From Ichthyosporea sp. XGB-2017a (taxonomy: Eukaryota > Opisthokonta > Ichthyosporea): a DNA stretch of 21,605 nt. The notes under the pieces are model-generated. The model had not been told where the DNA came from and searched no databases. It was given only the letters and a program-made list of their open reading frames with translations. Positions 1 through 8,827 of this stretch are shown piece by piece (the first letter of the stretch is position 1; each line of letters starts with the position of its first letter). The position numbers and the translations under genes are program-made. Where the stretch lies: positions 234,146 through 255,750 of the forward strand of contig PDIM01010333.1 in the NCBI GenBank assembly GCA_002811675.1, in the 5' to 3' direction.

Positions 1-45
1 TTGCTGGCACACCCGCCCTCCTCGACTTTTCATTGTACTCGACAT
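1..45 (-). CDS. possible N-terminus of a gene running off the left edge (15 codons)
   Basis: On the minus strand an ATG at 45-43 opens 15 codons that stay open to the window edge; a second in-frame ATG is at 33-31. The residues are polar and basic (Met, Ser, Thr, Lys, Arg, Gly) and match no family I recognise. A gene here would be transcribed leftwards, in the same direction as the fucosyltransferase-like gene at 590. Fifteen open codons occur often by chance, so this is only a candidate. Confidence 0.15.
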   Translation of the reverse strand, partial: MSSTMKSRGGRVCQQ

Positions 46-589
46 GTCTGATGTCCTTTAAGTTTTAACGGAAAAATATATTTTTATAACTTAACAAGGC
101 GATTAATTAATTCCGGTGAAATTATCGACGAATCGGGAATATCGCCGGTACGTTGAGATCCCAGCTTGTCGATAGGTTGCTCGTTGTCAGGTCACAGATG
201 TTTGTTCTGATATATATATATCCCCCCGTCTGTCATGCATTGCGGAGAAGGATAGTTCAAGTTCACCATATATATTTGCTTATCGCTGCTTTTTCTCCCG
301 CCTTTTGGACGTTTGGCTGGTTTTTGCACAATCCGTGGTTACAGTACCGATAACCGACGTACCTTTGTGAAGATTATGTACCTCAGTAGTCAAACCTTTT
401 GGGCAGAGCTACCATGTTTGTGAACGTACTTAATGTACCATTAGAATAGAAGTCAACATCTTGAGTATAATAGTCTAGTTGGTAGATATGGTGACTACTG
501 ACTAGAGACCACAAAATGAGCAACACTGGGACGAATGTCGATATCTGCGCTCAAAACATTGTTTTATCTCACACTTTTCATGATGTATG
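46..589. other. intergenic spacer
   Basis: About 540 bases between the left edge and the stop codon of the fucosyltransferase-like gene. It should hold that gene's 3' UTR. A 66-codon open frame on the plus strand (153-353) begins with TTG, resembles no family and is not called. No RNA gene, repeat or strong AATAAA was seen. Confidence 0.5.
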
Positions 590-2536
590 CTAAAAGAAGC
601 CTATGGACGCTTTTGCATCTCTCAACACCTGTACACGCCGTGCCCGCTTAGAAAGAGAACTAAACTCGTTTGCAATCATGACACCACTTCTCGATAGAAG
701 TGCCATGTCCACAAGTAGACGCAGAAAGGGCCAGTCAACAACTCCTTCCCCTTTACCAATGTTCTCTTTCAATGCACATTTTCCTTTATCCTTGTCTGGT
801 ATCACCTCATCCAACACTTTCCAGCGAAGATAAGAAGATATCAAGTCCTTAATGTGCTTATCCTGTTCGTTTGATGCCGCATACACGGGTAGAGTGTCTG
901 GAATGGTGGCTTCAAAGGACGTATTGTTAGGACTCTTGTTGGAACCGGATCCTATTCCTTCAGTGTACAGCACCCGGGGAGATTGTTTGGAAGAAATGTT
1001 AACTTTCAAGGGACAGTAGTTGTCCATATTTGATTCCCCGGGCATCATCACCTGGCTTCTCACTGTATTGTTCTGGATAAACTGTGAGTACTTCTGAATC
1101 ATTCTAGCATATGAGGGATAGCACTTGGCTTTTTCATCTGGGCTAAGTTTTGCTGTTTTCCACCCGCAATAGTGCTTGAAGTCCCCCCTGCGAATGTGCA
1201 TCCCCACATATCTACCCGCTTCTAATCCCGACTTTGCCATTATGCTATCAGTCACCGACTCTATCACTTCAGAGAATACTATAAGTTCATTCATCACTGG
1301 ATGGGGATCAAACCCATCCTTCATGGCGCTAGTAACGTAGAAACTGAATCCCATACACATAAATTCATCCGCAGATGAGAGCACCTGGAAGTCCTTTTCC
1401 TTCCAATACTCATCAGGGACACTCTTCTTGCCGCTCTGGGGACGCAGACAATCAAAGGTTCGGCTTGCCCAGAACCCCGGGTCATCTTCCATAAACACCA
1501 CTTTGACTTGTTTGTAGCCCATTTTTTTGGCGTTGGCTAACCCATCGGTGTTGCGTTTGTCTTTGGAAGGCAAATTAGAGAACGCCCATTGCACATCTTT
1601 GGATGGCTCTGTTTGAATCAATGAGAAATATGTACTAAAAGCAATTTTTGTAAGCTCACTGGAGCCTTTGGGATAATTCCGGTACTTGATACGATCCACA
1701 TGTATATGTGGAACTTTAGAATAGCTGCTATTCCCAACAGCACCCCCAGGCCTCTTTGTGTTCGGGTGCACAAACTCCAAAACCGCCATCTCCGACCCGG
1801 GGCCTTTAGGAACATGACTGGAGGAGAGATAAGGAATGACCAAAGTGCGGTTCAGCATTGCAGCAATCGGGGCTGCATTCTCGATAGACATGAGGGCATT
1901 ATTAAGGCCTGCCTGTAATCGGAAGAGCAAATACCTCTCCCCATCCTCGTGCCCAGAAGGATATTTCCCCATACCCTCCTTCTCACTCCCATCAGTTTGT
2001 CCTCTCCTATGCTCCGCCTTCTTCATTGCATCCACCATCAACTCCTCCGGGCATGGGAGCTCCGCCATCTTTGGCCTATGCATCCATGTGTCCATCTGCC
2101 TCTTACTGCAATGGTCACCTTTTGATACTATGTGGCCCATCCCCTCTGAAGCAACACCCGCGATATCATTACCCTCACCCCCGCGAACTATTTGATGCTC
2201 CCAGTGAACACCCAAACCATCCGAACCCCGAAGAGGTGTTGCATTCTTCAACTGCCTCTCGAAGTATCCGCACCCGTATTGGGACAGCAGAAAAAAACAC
2301 GATAGAAGGAACAGAACAAGTAGCAGACGATAGAGGGCACGGTACCGGGGTAGGTAGCTTTGGGGAGATATGGCTTTGCCGGAGGAGGGGAGAGATAAGA
2401 AAGAGTACACGGTATCACTGTGAGGCGGAGATGAGAAGTAGCAGATGTTTTTCAAATGGGAAGATGGAGTGTGCCAGTCAGGGTATGTGATTGAGTTAGT
2501 CATATGCCCCTCATTGCCATTGGTTGTTTCTGTCAT
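590..2536 (-). CDS. type II membrane protein with GDP-fucose O-fucosyltransferase-like domain
   Basis: One uninterrupted frame of 648 residues from the ATG at 2536-2534 (A at -3); the frame extends 14 codons further upstream but without an ATG. A short cytosolic head is followed by one hydrophobic anchor (residues about 67-92, LLLVLFLLSCFFLL core) and a long lumenal part, the layout of Golgi glycosyltransferases. The lumenal domain has the nucleotide-sugar fucosyltransferase pattern: a G-L-N-N segment (RLQAGLNNALMSIENA, about 206-221) followed by LNRTLVIP, and later a HIRRGDF motif (about 447-453), the conserved basic motif expected to contact GDP-fucose. Several N-x-S/T sequons lie in the lumenal part. 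The family transfers fucose from GDP-fucose to protein or glycan. The acceptor cannot be inferred; the stalk of about 115 residues before the domain is low-complexity. No intron was needed. Confidence 0.75.
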   Translation of the reverse strand: MTETTNGNEGHMTNSITYPDWHTPSSHLKNICYFSSPPHSDTVYSFLSLPSSGKAISPQSYLPRYRALYRLLLVLFLLSCFFLLSQYGCGYFERQLKNATPLRGSDGLGVHWEHQIVRGGEGNDIAGVASEGMGHIVSKGDHCSKRQMDTWMHRPKMAELPCPEELMVDAMKKAEHRRGQTDGSEKEGMGKYPSGHEDGERYLLFRLQAGLNNALMSIENAAPIAAMLNRTLVIPYLSSSHVPKGPGSEMAVLEFVHPNTKRPGGAVGNSSYSKVPHIHVDRIKYRNYPKGSSELTKIAFSTYFSLIQTEPSKDVQWAFSNLPSKDKRNTDGLANAKKMGYKQVKVVFMEDDPGFWASRTFDCLRPQSGKKSVPDEYWKEKDFQVLSSADEFMCMGFSFYVTSAMKDGFDPHPVMNELIVFSEVIESVTDSIMAKSGLEAGRYVGMHIRRGDFKHYCGWKTAKLSPDEKAKCYPSYARMIQKYSQFIQNNTVRSQVMMPGESNMDNYCPLKVNISSKQSPRVLYTEGIGSGSNKSPNNTSFEATIPDTLPVYAASNEQDKHIKDLISSYLRWKVLDEVIPDKDKGKCALKENIGKGEGVVDWPFLRLLVDMALLSRSGVMIANEFSSLSKRARRVQVLRDAKASIGFF

Positions 2537-3096
2537 TGTTGATTTTTGATTTCTATCTAGAGGATAAATGTTTGGCAATTGATTTGTTGGTCTCCGTTTG
2601 TTTTGTTTTTTCTTTAACTACCTAATCAAAATCTAACCCACCTCTTCTTAGTTTGCAATTTCTGCAATCCCAAAAAGGACTCTGAAGCAGTTTCTTTTTC
2701 TTTTTTTTTTTTTCTTTTCTAAAATGACGAAATACCGAAATAATTGGCGACAATAAACATGTCAGTTGTCATAAATACAGGATATTATCACTTATTGCAG
2801 CATTAGGGGTATCCCCATTGAATTACAACCCATCAAGCAGTGATAGGTTTACACTTTACACTATGTAACTAGGAGTGTCCAAGTGGCGTTACGTTGTTTC
2901 AGTTCTTCCATACATTGTTACAGTTACAGTTATTTATTTGAGTGTACTTAATTGTGATGGGATTGTGAGAAAGTGCAACATAAACATAGCTAAAGGCTAC
3001 ACCCTGTTTCATTTAAAAACATTGTTCAGAATTCTTACAATCAAAACATCGTTTTCTTGTAAGTTGTAACCTGGTTCAGTGACGTGCGCGAGAGGA
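2537..3096. other. intergenic: fucosyltransferase promoter and RecQ1 3' region
   Basis: About 560 bases between the start of the fucosyltransferase-like gene and the stop of RecQ1, both on the minus strand. It includes a pyrimidine-rich stretch with a long T run near 2695-2719 and, on the minus strand, an AATAAA at 2938-2933 suited to end the RecQ1 transcript. An open frame at 2875-3069 on the plus strand lacks an ATG start and resembles nothing known. Confidence 0.5.
2933..2938 (-). promoter_or_regulatory. probable poly(A) signal of the RecQ1 gene
   Basis: AATAAA on the minus strand, about 160 bases past the RecQ1 stop codon. Position and orientation fit; no cleavage data. Confidence 0.4.
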
Positions 3097-5836
3097 CTAA
3101 AAGGAGTAATTATGGTTGTTTGCATTATTGAAGGAGGCATGATACGGGCCTTCCAAATCATCTTCATCTTCATCGTCTACTAAATTTACAATTTTTGATA
3201 CTGTGCCTTTGGGTTTTTTCTTCTCGGAAGACGCCAACACATTGAGTGGCTTTCTTGTGACAAGGCGACTTTGAGACACATTACTTGTGGTTCTGGAACT
3301 ACCTTTCAATTGTTTCTTGTCTGCAGGTGGCGGCCTACGCAATTTGGACGATCCCTGTCCGCCATCACTAATGGATGTATTGGATAAACGGGCAGCTTTA
3401 GATGGGCGATGAGGTGCAGTACTGAGGCCTCGCTCCTCTGCAGATACCGCCTTACCCTTCCCTGCAGAGCCTTCCACTTTAGATACGGCCAGTTTAGGTT
3501 TGGAAGCAGATGACTTCTTGGTCGAAGCACCGGTCTTCAACGATGCACTGGGAACAGTCATGGAAATGGATATGGCCCCGTCCATAATTGCCCTCGCCTG
3601 TTCGCCCACGGTAAAGTACACATTTGTGGAGTATTGCGTAGAATTGAAAAACAATTTTAATAGCCCTTTGAGAAGTAGCGTAATCACTAAACTTTCAACA
3701 TTCGATTTGTTCAGAAAAGGGCTCACCCCTGTTCCCCCAGATTGTCCCCTAAAATTTGACTTATCAGTTTTTTCATTTGTGGAGAAAAACGGAAGATTCT
3801 CCCGGCAATGATCCAAAGCTTTTGTCTTTGGTCCACGGTCATAGAGAAGCTCCATAAGTTGACTAAACGTGCATTGATTTCCACCTTTGCCAGCAGGGGC
3901 ATTTAGGAATGCAGTGAGGATGCGAATAATCCGCTGTGCAGCAGAAGTGCAATCAATATTTTCACTCTCCACTCCTTGTACACAAATATCACCTAACAAG
4001 AAAACAATCCACACTCAATGTTAATACACAGAAAAAAAGGGGGGGATGAAAGCAAATGCAATTTTCTGGTAAATTATATTTCTGAGACTTACATTGTCCG
4101 GCACAAGGCTCAAAATCTCCCTCTTTCGCACCAAAAAACTCTGCCAGCACTTCCCGACGGCACTGCACGCGATTTTCCGAATAGCGGATCATATTGTAGA
4201 GCCCCTTCATGCTCGACGATTGCGATGATTCGCACACCATCGAGGCCATCTTAAAGTAATCATTTCTGCGGTAATACAACAGACAGCGAGATTTCTTCCC
4301 ATCCCGTCCCGCACGGCCACTCTCCTGGTAATAGTTCATAATTGACTTGGACACGGTGTGATGGATGACAAAACGCACGTCTGGCTTGTCAATCCCTAGC
4401 CCAAACGAAAGAGTCGCCACAATCACCTGGGTCCGCTGCTTCATCCAGCTTTCCTGCACAAGCTTCCGCCACTTATCATCCACATTTCCATGATAACACT
4501 CTGCCTGGATATGCGCCTTTTTCAAATCATTCGTCACACTGGCCGCATCCTTTTGCGACCAACAATACACAATCCCCTGTGGAAACTTCTCATACATCCC
4601 CTTGAATTCCTGAGGCGCATCCTCCTTGATATATTTACAAATATCACTCACCACATCCGTCTCCTTCTCCCGCGCTTCATAAATAAGATTAGGCCGATTA
4701 AACCCATGATAAAACAAACACGCGTTCCGACTCAACTCCAGAATCTCCTGGCAGTCCTTCCGCACATCATTCACAGCAGTAGCCGTCAACGCCACAATGG
4801 GTGTCTCAGGGAACTGCCCCTTGAGCATCCCCAGCTTCTTATACTCGGGACGGAAGTCATGTCCCCACATTGAGCAGCAATGCGCCTCGTCTATCACAAC
4901 ACGGGCCAGTGCCCTGTCCCCGTGATACTCCTCCTCTCCCCCTCCCCCACGGCGCCTTCGTCGCTGGTACAGTTTCTTCAGTATCGTGTTCAGTCGCTTA
5001 TTCTTTGTCAACTTTTCCGGGGTCATAAACACAAACACGGGCGTCTCGTTCAGTTCCGCATCTGTAGCCGTATTCACCAAATCATTCAATTCTGCATTCG
5101 CCTCCTGCCCAATCGTCGTATCCACCGCACGGATCCCCGCCTGGCTGAGATTATAACACTGATCATAAATCAAAGACCTCAAAGGACTAATCACAACCGT
5201 CACGCCCCCATCCACCAGCCCGGACAGGATATATGTCAGTGTCTTCCCAGCCCCGGTAGGCAGAATCACAAAACAATCCTTCCCGTCCAGAGTCGCATTG
5301 ATAATCCCCAGCTGCGAGAACCGATACTCCTTCACCCCAGGGAAGTACTTCCCTCGAAGCCTCTTCAGTTTACCCTCCCACGGAAACCCTCCTCCTCCTC
5401 CTCCCAGCTCCTCCTTGACATCCCCCTTCTTGTTTTGATCATCAAACCTCGCAAGATTCCGCTCCGTCTCTCGCCGCATCTCCGACGCCTGCTCCGGACA
5501 CACAAGAGGCTGGATTACCTTCAGCATGCTATCCAGACTAGACCTCACATGCTGCAGATCACTCAGCTGCGCCTGCAACGGCAACAACAGCTCCTCCACC
5601 TCCATAATCTGATCCTCAACCCTCTCAATCGCCCCCTCCACAGTCGGTGTACTCGTCACATTGATAATCCCGGGGTACTGCCTCGCTAGCCGCGTCAGAA
5701 GCGCATGAGCGTTGATCCCAATCCCTCCTCCTCCTGTAGAGGTGGACTGTGAAGGGGAGCTACACTCCGAAGAGGACGACGAGATGGTCACAACTTCTTC
5801 CCCCTCCTCCTCTGCATTATTATTTCTCCCCCGCAT
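3097..5836 (-). CDS. RECQL: RecQ1-type ATP-dependent DNA helicase
   Basis: Two exons, 5836-4093 and 3992-3097, joined over a 100-bp intron (donor GTAAGT, acceptor TTGTTAG), give 879 residues. RecQ helicases unwind DNA 3' to 5' with ATP to restrain recombination and rescue forks. In order: acidic/Ser-rich head, a coiled-coil-like segment (about 68-108) as in animal RECQ1, RecQ motif 0 (FSQLGIIN, about 173-180), Walker A PTGAGKT (193-199), DEAH box (316-319, IDEAHCCSMWGHDFRP), TAT motif III (351-353), QESGRAGRD motif VI (504-512), then the zinc subdomain with Cys559, Cys578, Cys582 and Cys585. Exon 2 supplies the last zinc ligand, an RQC-like winged-helix region and a long Ser/Lys-rich, probably disordered tail. 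No HRDC domain was seen. A basic-Gly-acidic insert (about 292-303) precedes the DEAH motif. The order and aromatic/Cys motifs fit RECQ1 better than BLM or WRN. Confidence 0.93.
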
Positions 5837-5917
5837 TGTTTAGTGCGACTTGATTAAGAAAAAGAAACCACTGCTTTATAAAATCTTTGATTCTTTTTGT
5901 TGTTTTTGTTGTTTTTG

Positions 5918-5919
5918 TT

Positions 5920-5967
<48 letters not shown>

Positions 5968-6000
5968 AAAAAAAAAAAAAACTTCACAAAAAAAAAAAAA
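5918..6000. repeat. T22/A24 palindrome followed by A14 and A13 runs
   Basis: T 5918-5939 is followed directly by A 5940-5963, a perfect 22-bp dA:dT inverted repeat without a spacer. Two more A runs follow at 5968-5981 (14) and 5988-6000 (13), separated by CTAC and CTTCAC. It lies 82 bases upstream of the RecQ1 ATG. Such tracts stiffen DNA and disfavour nucleosomes; run lengths in assemblies are often imprecise. Confidence 0.85.
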
Positions 6001-6090
6001 CAACTAAAACAAAACAAAAGGCACCACACAGGTCACAAGTCTCTTCTAATCCACTTCTCACAAAACTCAATAAACTGCACTGCCCTAAAT

Positions 6091-6091
<1 letters not shown>

Positions 6092-6129
<38 letters not shown>
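6092..6129. repeat. (CA)19 microsatellite
   Basis: Nineteen uninterrupted CA units in the divergent RecQ1/PDK promoter region. Read directly from sequence; likely polymorphic. Confidence 0.9.
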
Positions 6130-6131
<2 letters not shown>

Positions 6132-6403
6132 CACCTAATCCAAATCCAAACAACACTAGTTCAATAATACACACAACACAAGGAAATAGCAGTCAAAGTC
6201 AACAAGCACAACACAAAACAAAACAAAATAAAGAATAAAGCTGCCGAGGGGGGACTGGGGACTAGAATCTGCATTATATAATGCGGGGATCTGCATCGCG
6301 CGGGTGTGGCGATCTTATTCTCATCTCCCCCCCCCATAAAGGGTAATTTCGATAATTGATTTGCTAAATGTAACATAAACATGATTTATTAAAATGGAAT
6401 TAA

Positions 6404-6425
6404 CCCCCCCCTAGTCCCCCCCCCC
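6404..6425. repeat. paired C-tracts (C8 and C10)
   Basis: C8 (6404-6411) and C10 (6416-6425) are separated by TAGT; a C9 run lies upstream at 6327-6335. On the minus strand these are long G runs that could form a G-quadruplex-like structure near the PDK promoter. This is a structural possibility only. Confidence 0.6.
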
Positions 6426-6557
6426 TAATTTCCAGCGAGGGTGTTGTTTATTTACGACGACGGTACTGTGAACTGTCTAGTTTGAAGAGTACTACGATGT
6501 CTATAACGTCGTGTAGTGGTAGCTGCTCTCGTTGAAGGGGATTTTATTTTGGACCGG

Positions 6558-6608
6558 ATGCGTGTTGCCATGTGTTTGTGTGGGTGGCGGGGAAAGGGAT
6601 TTTTTTAA
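6558..6608 (+). promoter_or_regulatory. upstream ORF (16 codons) before the PDK-type kinase
   Basis: ATG at 6558, with a second in-frame ATG at 6570, opens 16 codons ending TAA at 6606-6608, 17 bases before the kinase ATG at 6626 and in a different frame. If transcription starts upstream of 6558, this uORF would precede the main start and could reduce its translation. The transcription start is unknown. Confidence 0.35.
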
Positions 6609-6625
6609 GCTGGTGGGGAGGGGAA

Positions 6626-8020
6626 ATGGGCGTTTTGGATAATATTGCAAAGGCTGGATGGAAGACTAGGCCAACTTCTTTGTCTTTGAAACAAATCATT
6701 CTAACATCTTCTTTGACCCCGTCTTCTTCACCATCTTCGCAGGTGCAGCAGGCTCATCAGAATGCGGCGTTTTTAAGTAAAGAAATCCCTCAGAGACTGG
6801 CGTTTAACATCCAGTTCTTGACCTGTTTGAAAAATGAACAGCTTTTAAGTCTTCCGCAGCTGATGATTCTGAAAAAGAACCTTTATAGGGCCATCGGAGA
6901 TATTGAAGGGTTTGAGAAAAGATTTGTATCTCTGAATGGATCAATAAGTACAGAAAATTTGAAAGAGCACTCCCTGTTTGCAAAAACTCTTCATCAGCAC
7001 CTTTTGGAATTCGAAGGAAATATTCTTACTCTAAGAACTGGGATTGAAAATTGTATGAAGAAGGAGGGAACTTTTGATGCGAGCATTAGCAAAGAAAGTG
7101 ATGCTGTTGGAATTCTCCGCTTAGTCAAACCGTCCCCTGGGAGAGGCATTTCCTCCTTGGACCTTATTCCGTCAGCCACTCTGCTTAGGGACTGTGTAAA
7201 CTTGACCCTTGATCAGTTGTATTTCTCTTTGATTGGTCTTAAAGTCCTCCATGCTCATTTTGAGAATATGGTGCAACGAATCAAAATTGGAATTTCTTCA
7301 CAGGTTCCCTTGGACACGTCAGGAATGGCCATTAAGAACTGCAATGTGTTGGAGGTAGCGCAGGATGCTGCTATGGATGCTACAGTACTTTGTGTAGAAA
7401 AAGTAGCAAATGCACCACGAATAGATTTTACCAAACATGCTTTACACGGGAACTATGAGAATGCAATTGTGGATAAAGAAAAGGATGTGGAAATGGGACC
7501 TATACCGGGTATATTTGTGGAGTCGTATATGCATTATGTGTTTGGGGAAGTTTACAAGAATGCTTTAGGGGCGTCCATTCTGGCTTGGGGAAGAGCATTT
7601 GATGTTGACTTTGGGCCTCCCATTGAAACTATCGTTGTTGAAACCAAACGACGACAGGAAGATACTTGCTTTGCTAAAAAACGTAGCGGGGAATACTTTT
7701 CCAGGGATAGGGACGTAGTAGCCTTTCGAATTCGAGATTTTGGGTGTGGAATTCCTCAATATCAGATTCCATGCTTATTCCATTATTTCTACTCAACTGT
7801 TCCTTACGAAGAACCCACATATACAAACTCTGCAAATTTTGGTGCCCAATTTGCTGGGATTGGGGTAGGACTTCCTCTCGCTCGTTTGTACGTGGCCTAT
7901 CACGGAGGTACGCTGGATCTTCATTCTCTGGAGGGGTATGGAACTGACGTTGACATAGTAGTCCCTCGCCAGGGGTTCCAAACTTGTGATAACGGGGGGG
8001 TTATCTCATACAGTGCGTAA
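6626..8020 (+). CDS. mitochondrial PDK/BCKDK-family protein kinase
   Basis: Single exon, 464 residues from the ATG at 6626. An in-frame extension upstream has only GTG, not ATG. Kinases of this family phosphorylate and switch off the E1 component of pyruvate or branched-chain 2-oxoacid dehydrogenase in the matrix. The N-terminal helical domain shows SLKQII (about 20-25), FLSKEIPQRLA (49-59) and CNVLEVAQDA (239-248). The C-terminal GHKL ATPase domain has the N box (GEVYKNA, Glu308/Lys311/Asn312), the D-x-G-x-G box (DFGCGI from Asp371), FYSTVP (388-393), the glycine-rich lid (GIGVGLPLARLY, 411-422) and SLEGYGTD (434-441). The short C-terminus lacks the DW-type tail of animal PDKs and looks more like BCKDK, so the substrate is undecided. 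The N-terminus is not a strong targeting peptide by eye. Divergent N-terminal positions are noted under findings. Confidence 0.85.
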   Translation: MGVLDNIAKAGWKTRPTSLSLKQIILTSSLTPSSSPSSQVQQAHQNAAFLSKEIPQRLAFNIQFLTCLKNEQLLSLPQLMILKKNLYRAIGDIEGFEKRFVSLNGSISTENLKEHSLFAKTLHQHLLEFEGNILTLRTGIENCMKKEGTFDASISKESDAVGILRLVKPSPGRGISSLDLIPSATLLRDCVNLTLDQLYFSLIGLKVLHAHFENMVQRIKIGISSQVPLDTSGMAIKNCNVLEVAQDAAMDATVLCVEKVANAPRIDFTKHALHGNYENAIVDKEKDVEMGPIPGIFVESYMHYVFGEVYKNALGASILAWGRAFDVDFGPPIETIVVETKRRQEDTCFAKKRSGEYFSRDRDVVAFRIRDFGCGIPQYQIPCLFHYFYSTVPYEEPTYTNSANFGAQFAGIGVGLPLARLYVAYHGGTLDLHSLEGYGTDVDIVVPRQGFQTCDNGGVISYSA

Positions 8021-8406
8021 AGTGCAAAGCTATTAGAATAGAAAGATGACGGTAGTAAAGCTTTGGTTTACAATCTTATTGCTTCCCTCCTCCTTTACGT
8101 TACCCCGCTTGCAGAGTACATGGGAACAACGTAGTCATAATTATCCCTACGTCGTACTGCACTTACAAAAGTGTCATTATACTCGAAGAATTTTTGTGAG
8201 AAGCAATAATGTCAAATGTTTGTAATTCTAGCTTATATATCATGACCATTAAAGTCTTCTGCGTACAATATGAGCTATATTATATCAGCACCTCTAGCTT
8301 ATTTTAACCCGATAGTTACTATTCACGTCACCGGATTCTATAATAATGATTGTGTGGGTGGATAAGTGGAGGATCAATAATGTACTTTATCGATCATCGA
8401 CCTGTA

Positions 8407-8412
8407 AATAAA
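8407..8412 (+). promoter_or_regulatory. probable poly(A) signal of the PDK-type kinase gene
   Basis: AATAAA on the plus strand about 390 bases past the kinase stop, at the left arm of an imperfect hairpin. Other nearby A-rich hexamers could serve instead. Confidence 0.35.
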
Positions 8413-8486
8413 CCAAATTTTTGAATTTGTTTATTTAACTGATCGCTGTGTTTTTTTATTTTCTTTTTATTTCGACTTTGTTTAAA

Positions 8487-8570
8487 ATTGGATTTCGATT
8501 TGATTTATTGTTGAATTGGATTTCGATTTGATTTATTGTTGAATTGGATTTCGATTTGATTGATTGTTGA
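8487..8570. repeat. three tandem copies of a 28-bp unit
   Basis: Units 8487-8514, 8515-8542 and 8543-8570 begin ATTGGATTTCGATTTGATT. The first two are identical; the third has one T-to-G change near its end. Each unit itself contains two related sub-blocks, GGATTTC and GATTTGATT. It lies about 260 bases upstream of the LicD-like ATG. Confidence 0.92.
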
Positions 8571-8827
8571 TTGTAGGTGTGTGTGTCTTTTGTTGATTTT
8601 ATTTTCTTTCTTTCTTTTTCTTGGAGGGGGGTGGGAATTTTTGAGATTTTGTTTATATAGCTGTCATTTTATGTTTGTTGGTTGATTTGGTTTTGTCTGC
8701 TTATTTTTTTTTTCTTTGAATAGTTATACATAGTATACAAGGGGCGGGGAAGGGAGTTCTTTTATATGCGAAGAGTTTTACTTTGAATAAGAAGAAAATC
8801 AGTACTGGTCATTTTATCGAGGTAAAA

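Larger units (their letters stand above)
5837..6625. promoter_or_regulatory. divergent promoter region between RecQ1 and the PDK-type kinase
   Basis: About 790 bases between two head-to-head genes, so both promoters should lie here. It is dominated by simple sequence: a T22/A24 palindrome, two further A runs, a CA dinucleotide tract and three C runs (6327-6335, 6404-6411, 6416-6425). No coding sequence of substance was seen; Lys- or His/Thr-rich frames here are translations of the repeats. Confidence 0.55.
8021..8827. other. intergenic: PDK-type kinase 3' UTR and LicD-like promoter
   Basis: About 800 bases between two plus-strand genes. It holds an AATAAA at 8407-8412, an imperfect inverted repeat around 8406-8436 (AAATAAA on the left, TTTATTT on the right), three tandem 28-bp units at 8487-8570 and T-rich tracts. 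No coding sequence was recognised. Confidence 0.5.

Noticed and set aside
153-353. 66-codon plus-strand open frame
   Set aside because: It starts with TTG, has no family match and lies in a spacer.
1836-2490. Overlapping plus-strand open frames of 119 and 154 codons
   Set aside because: Antisense shadows of the fucosyltransferase-like gene with no recognisable domain.
4880-5689. 269-codon open frame on the plus strand
   Set aside because: It is antisense to RecQ1 exon 1; its Leu/His/Arg/Pro-rich translation matches no family and follows from the codon composition of the real gene.
5850-6167. Plus-strand frames rich in Lys, Phe, Thr and His
   Set aside because: They translate the homopolymer and CA repeats, not a gene.
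6741-6746. Acceptor-like pyrimidine tract and CAG inside the PDK-type kinase
   Set aside because: The frame is open on both sides and the protein aligns across it with only a small insertion; no suitable donor was found.
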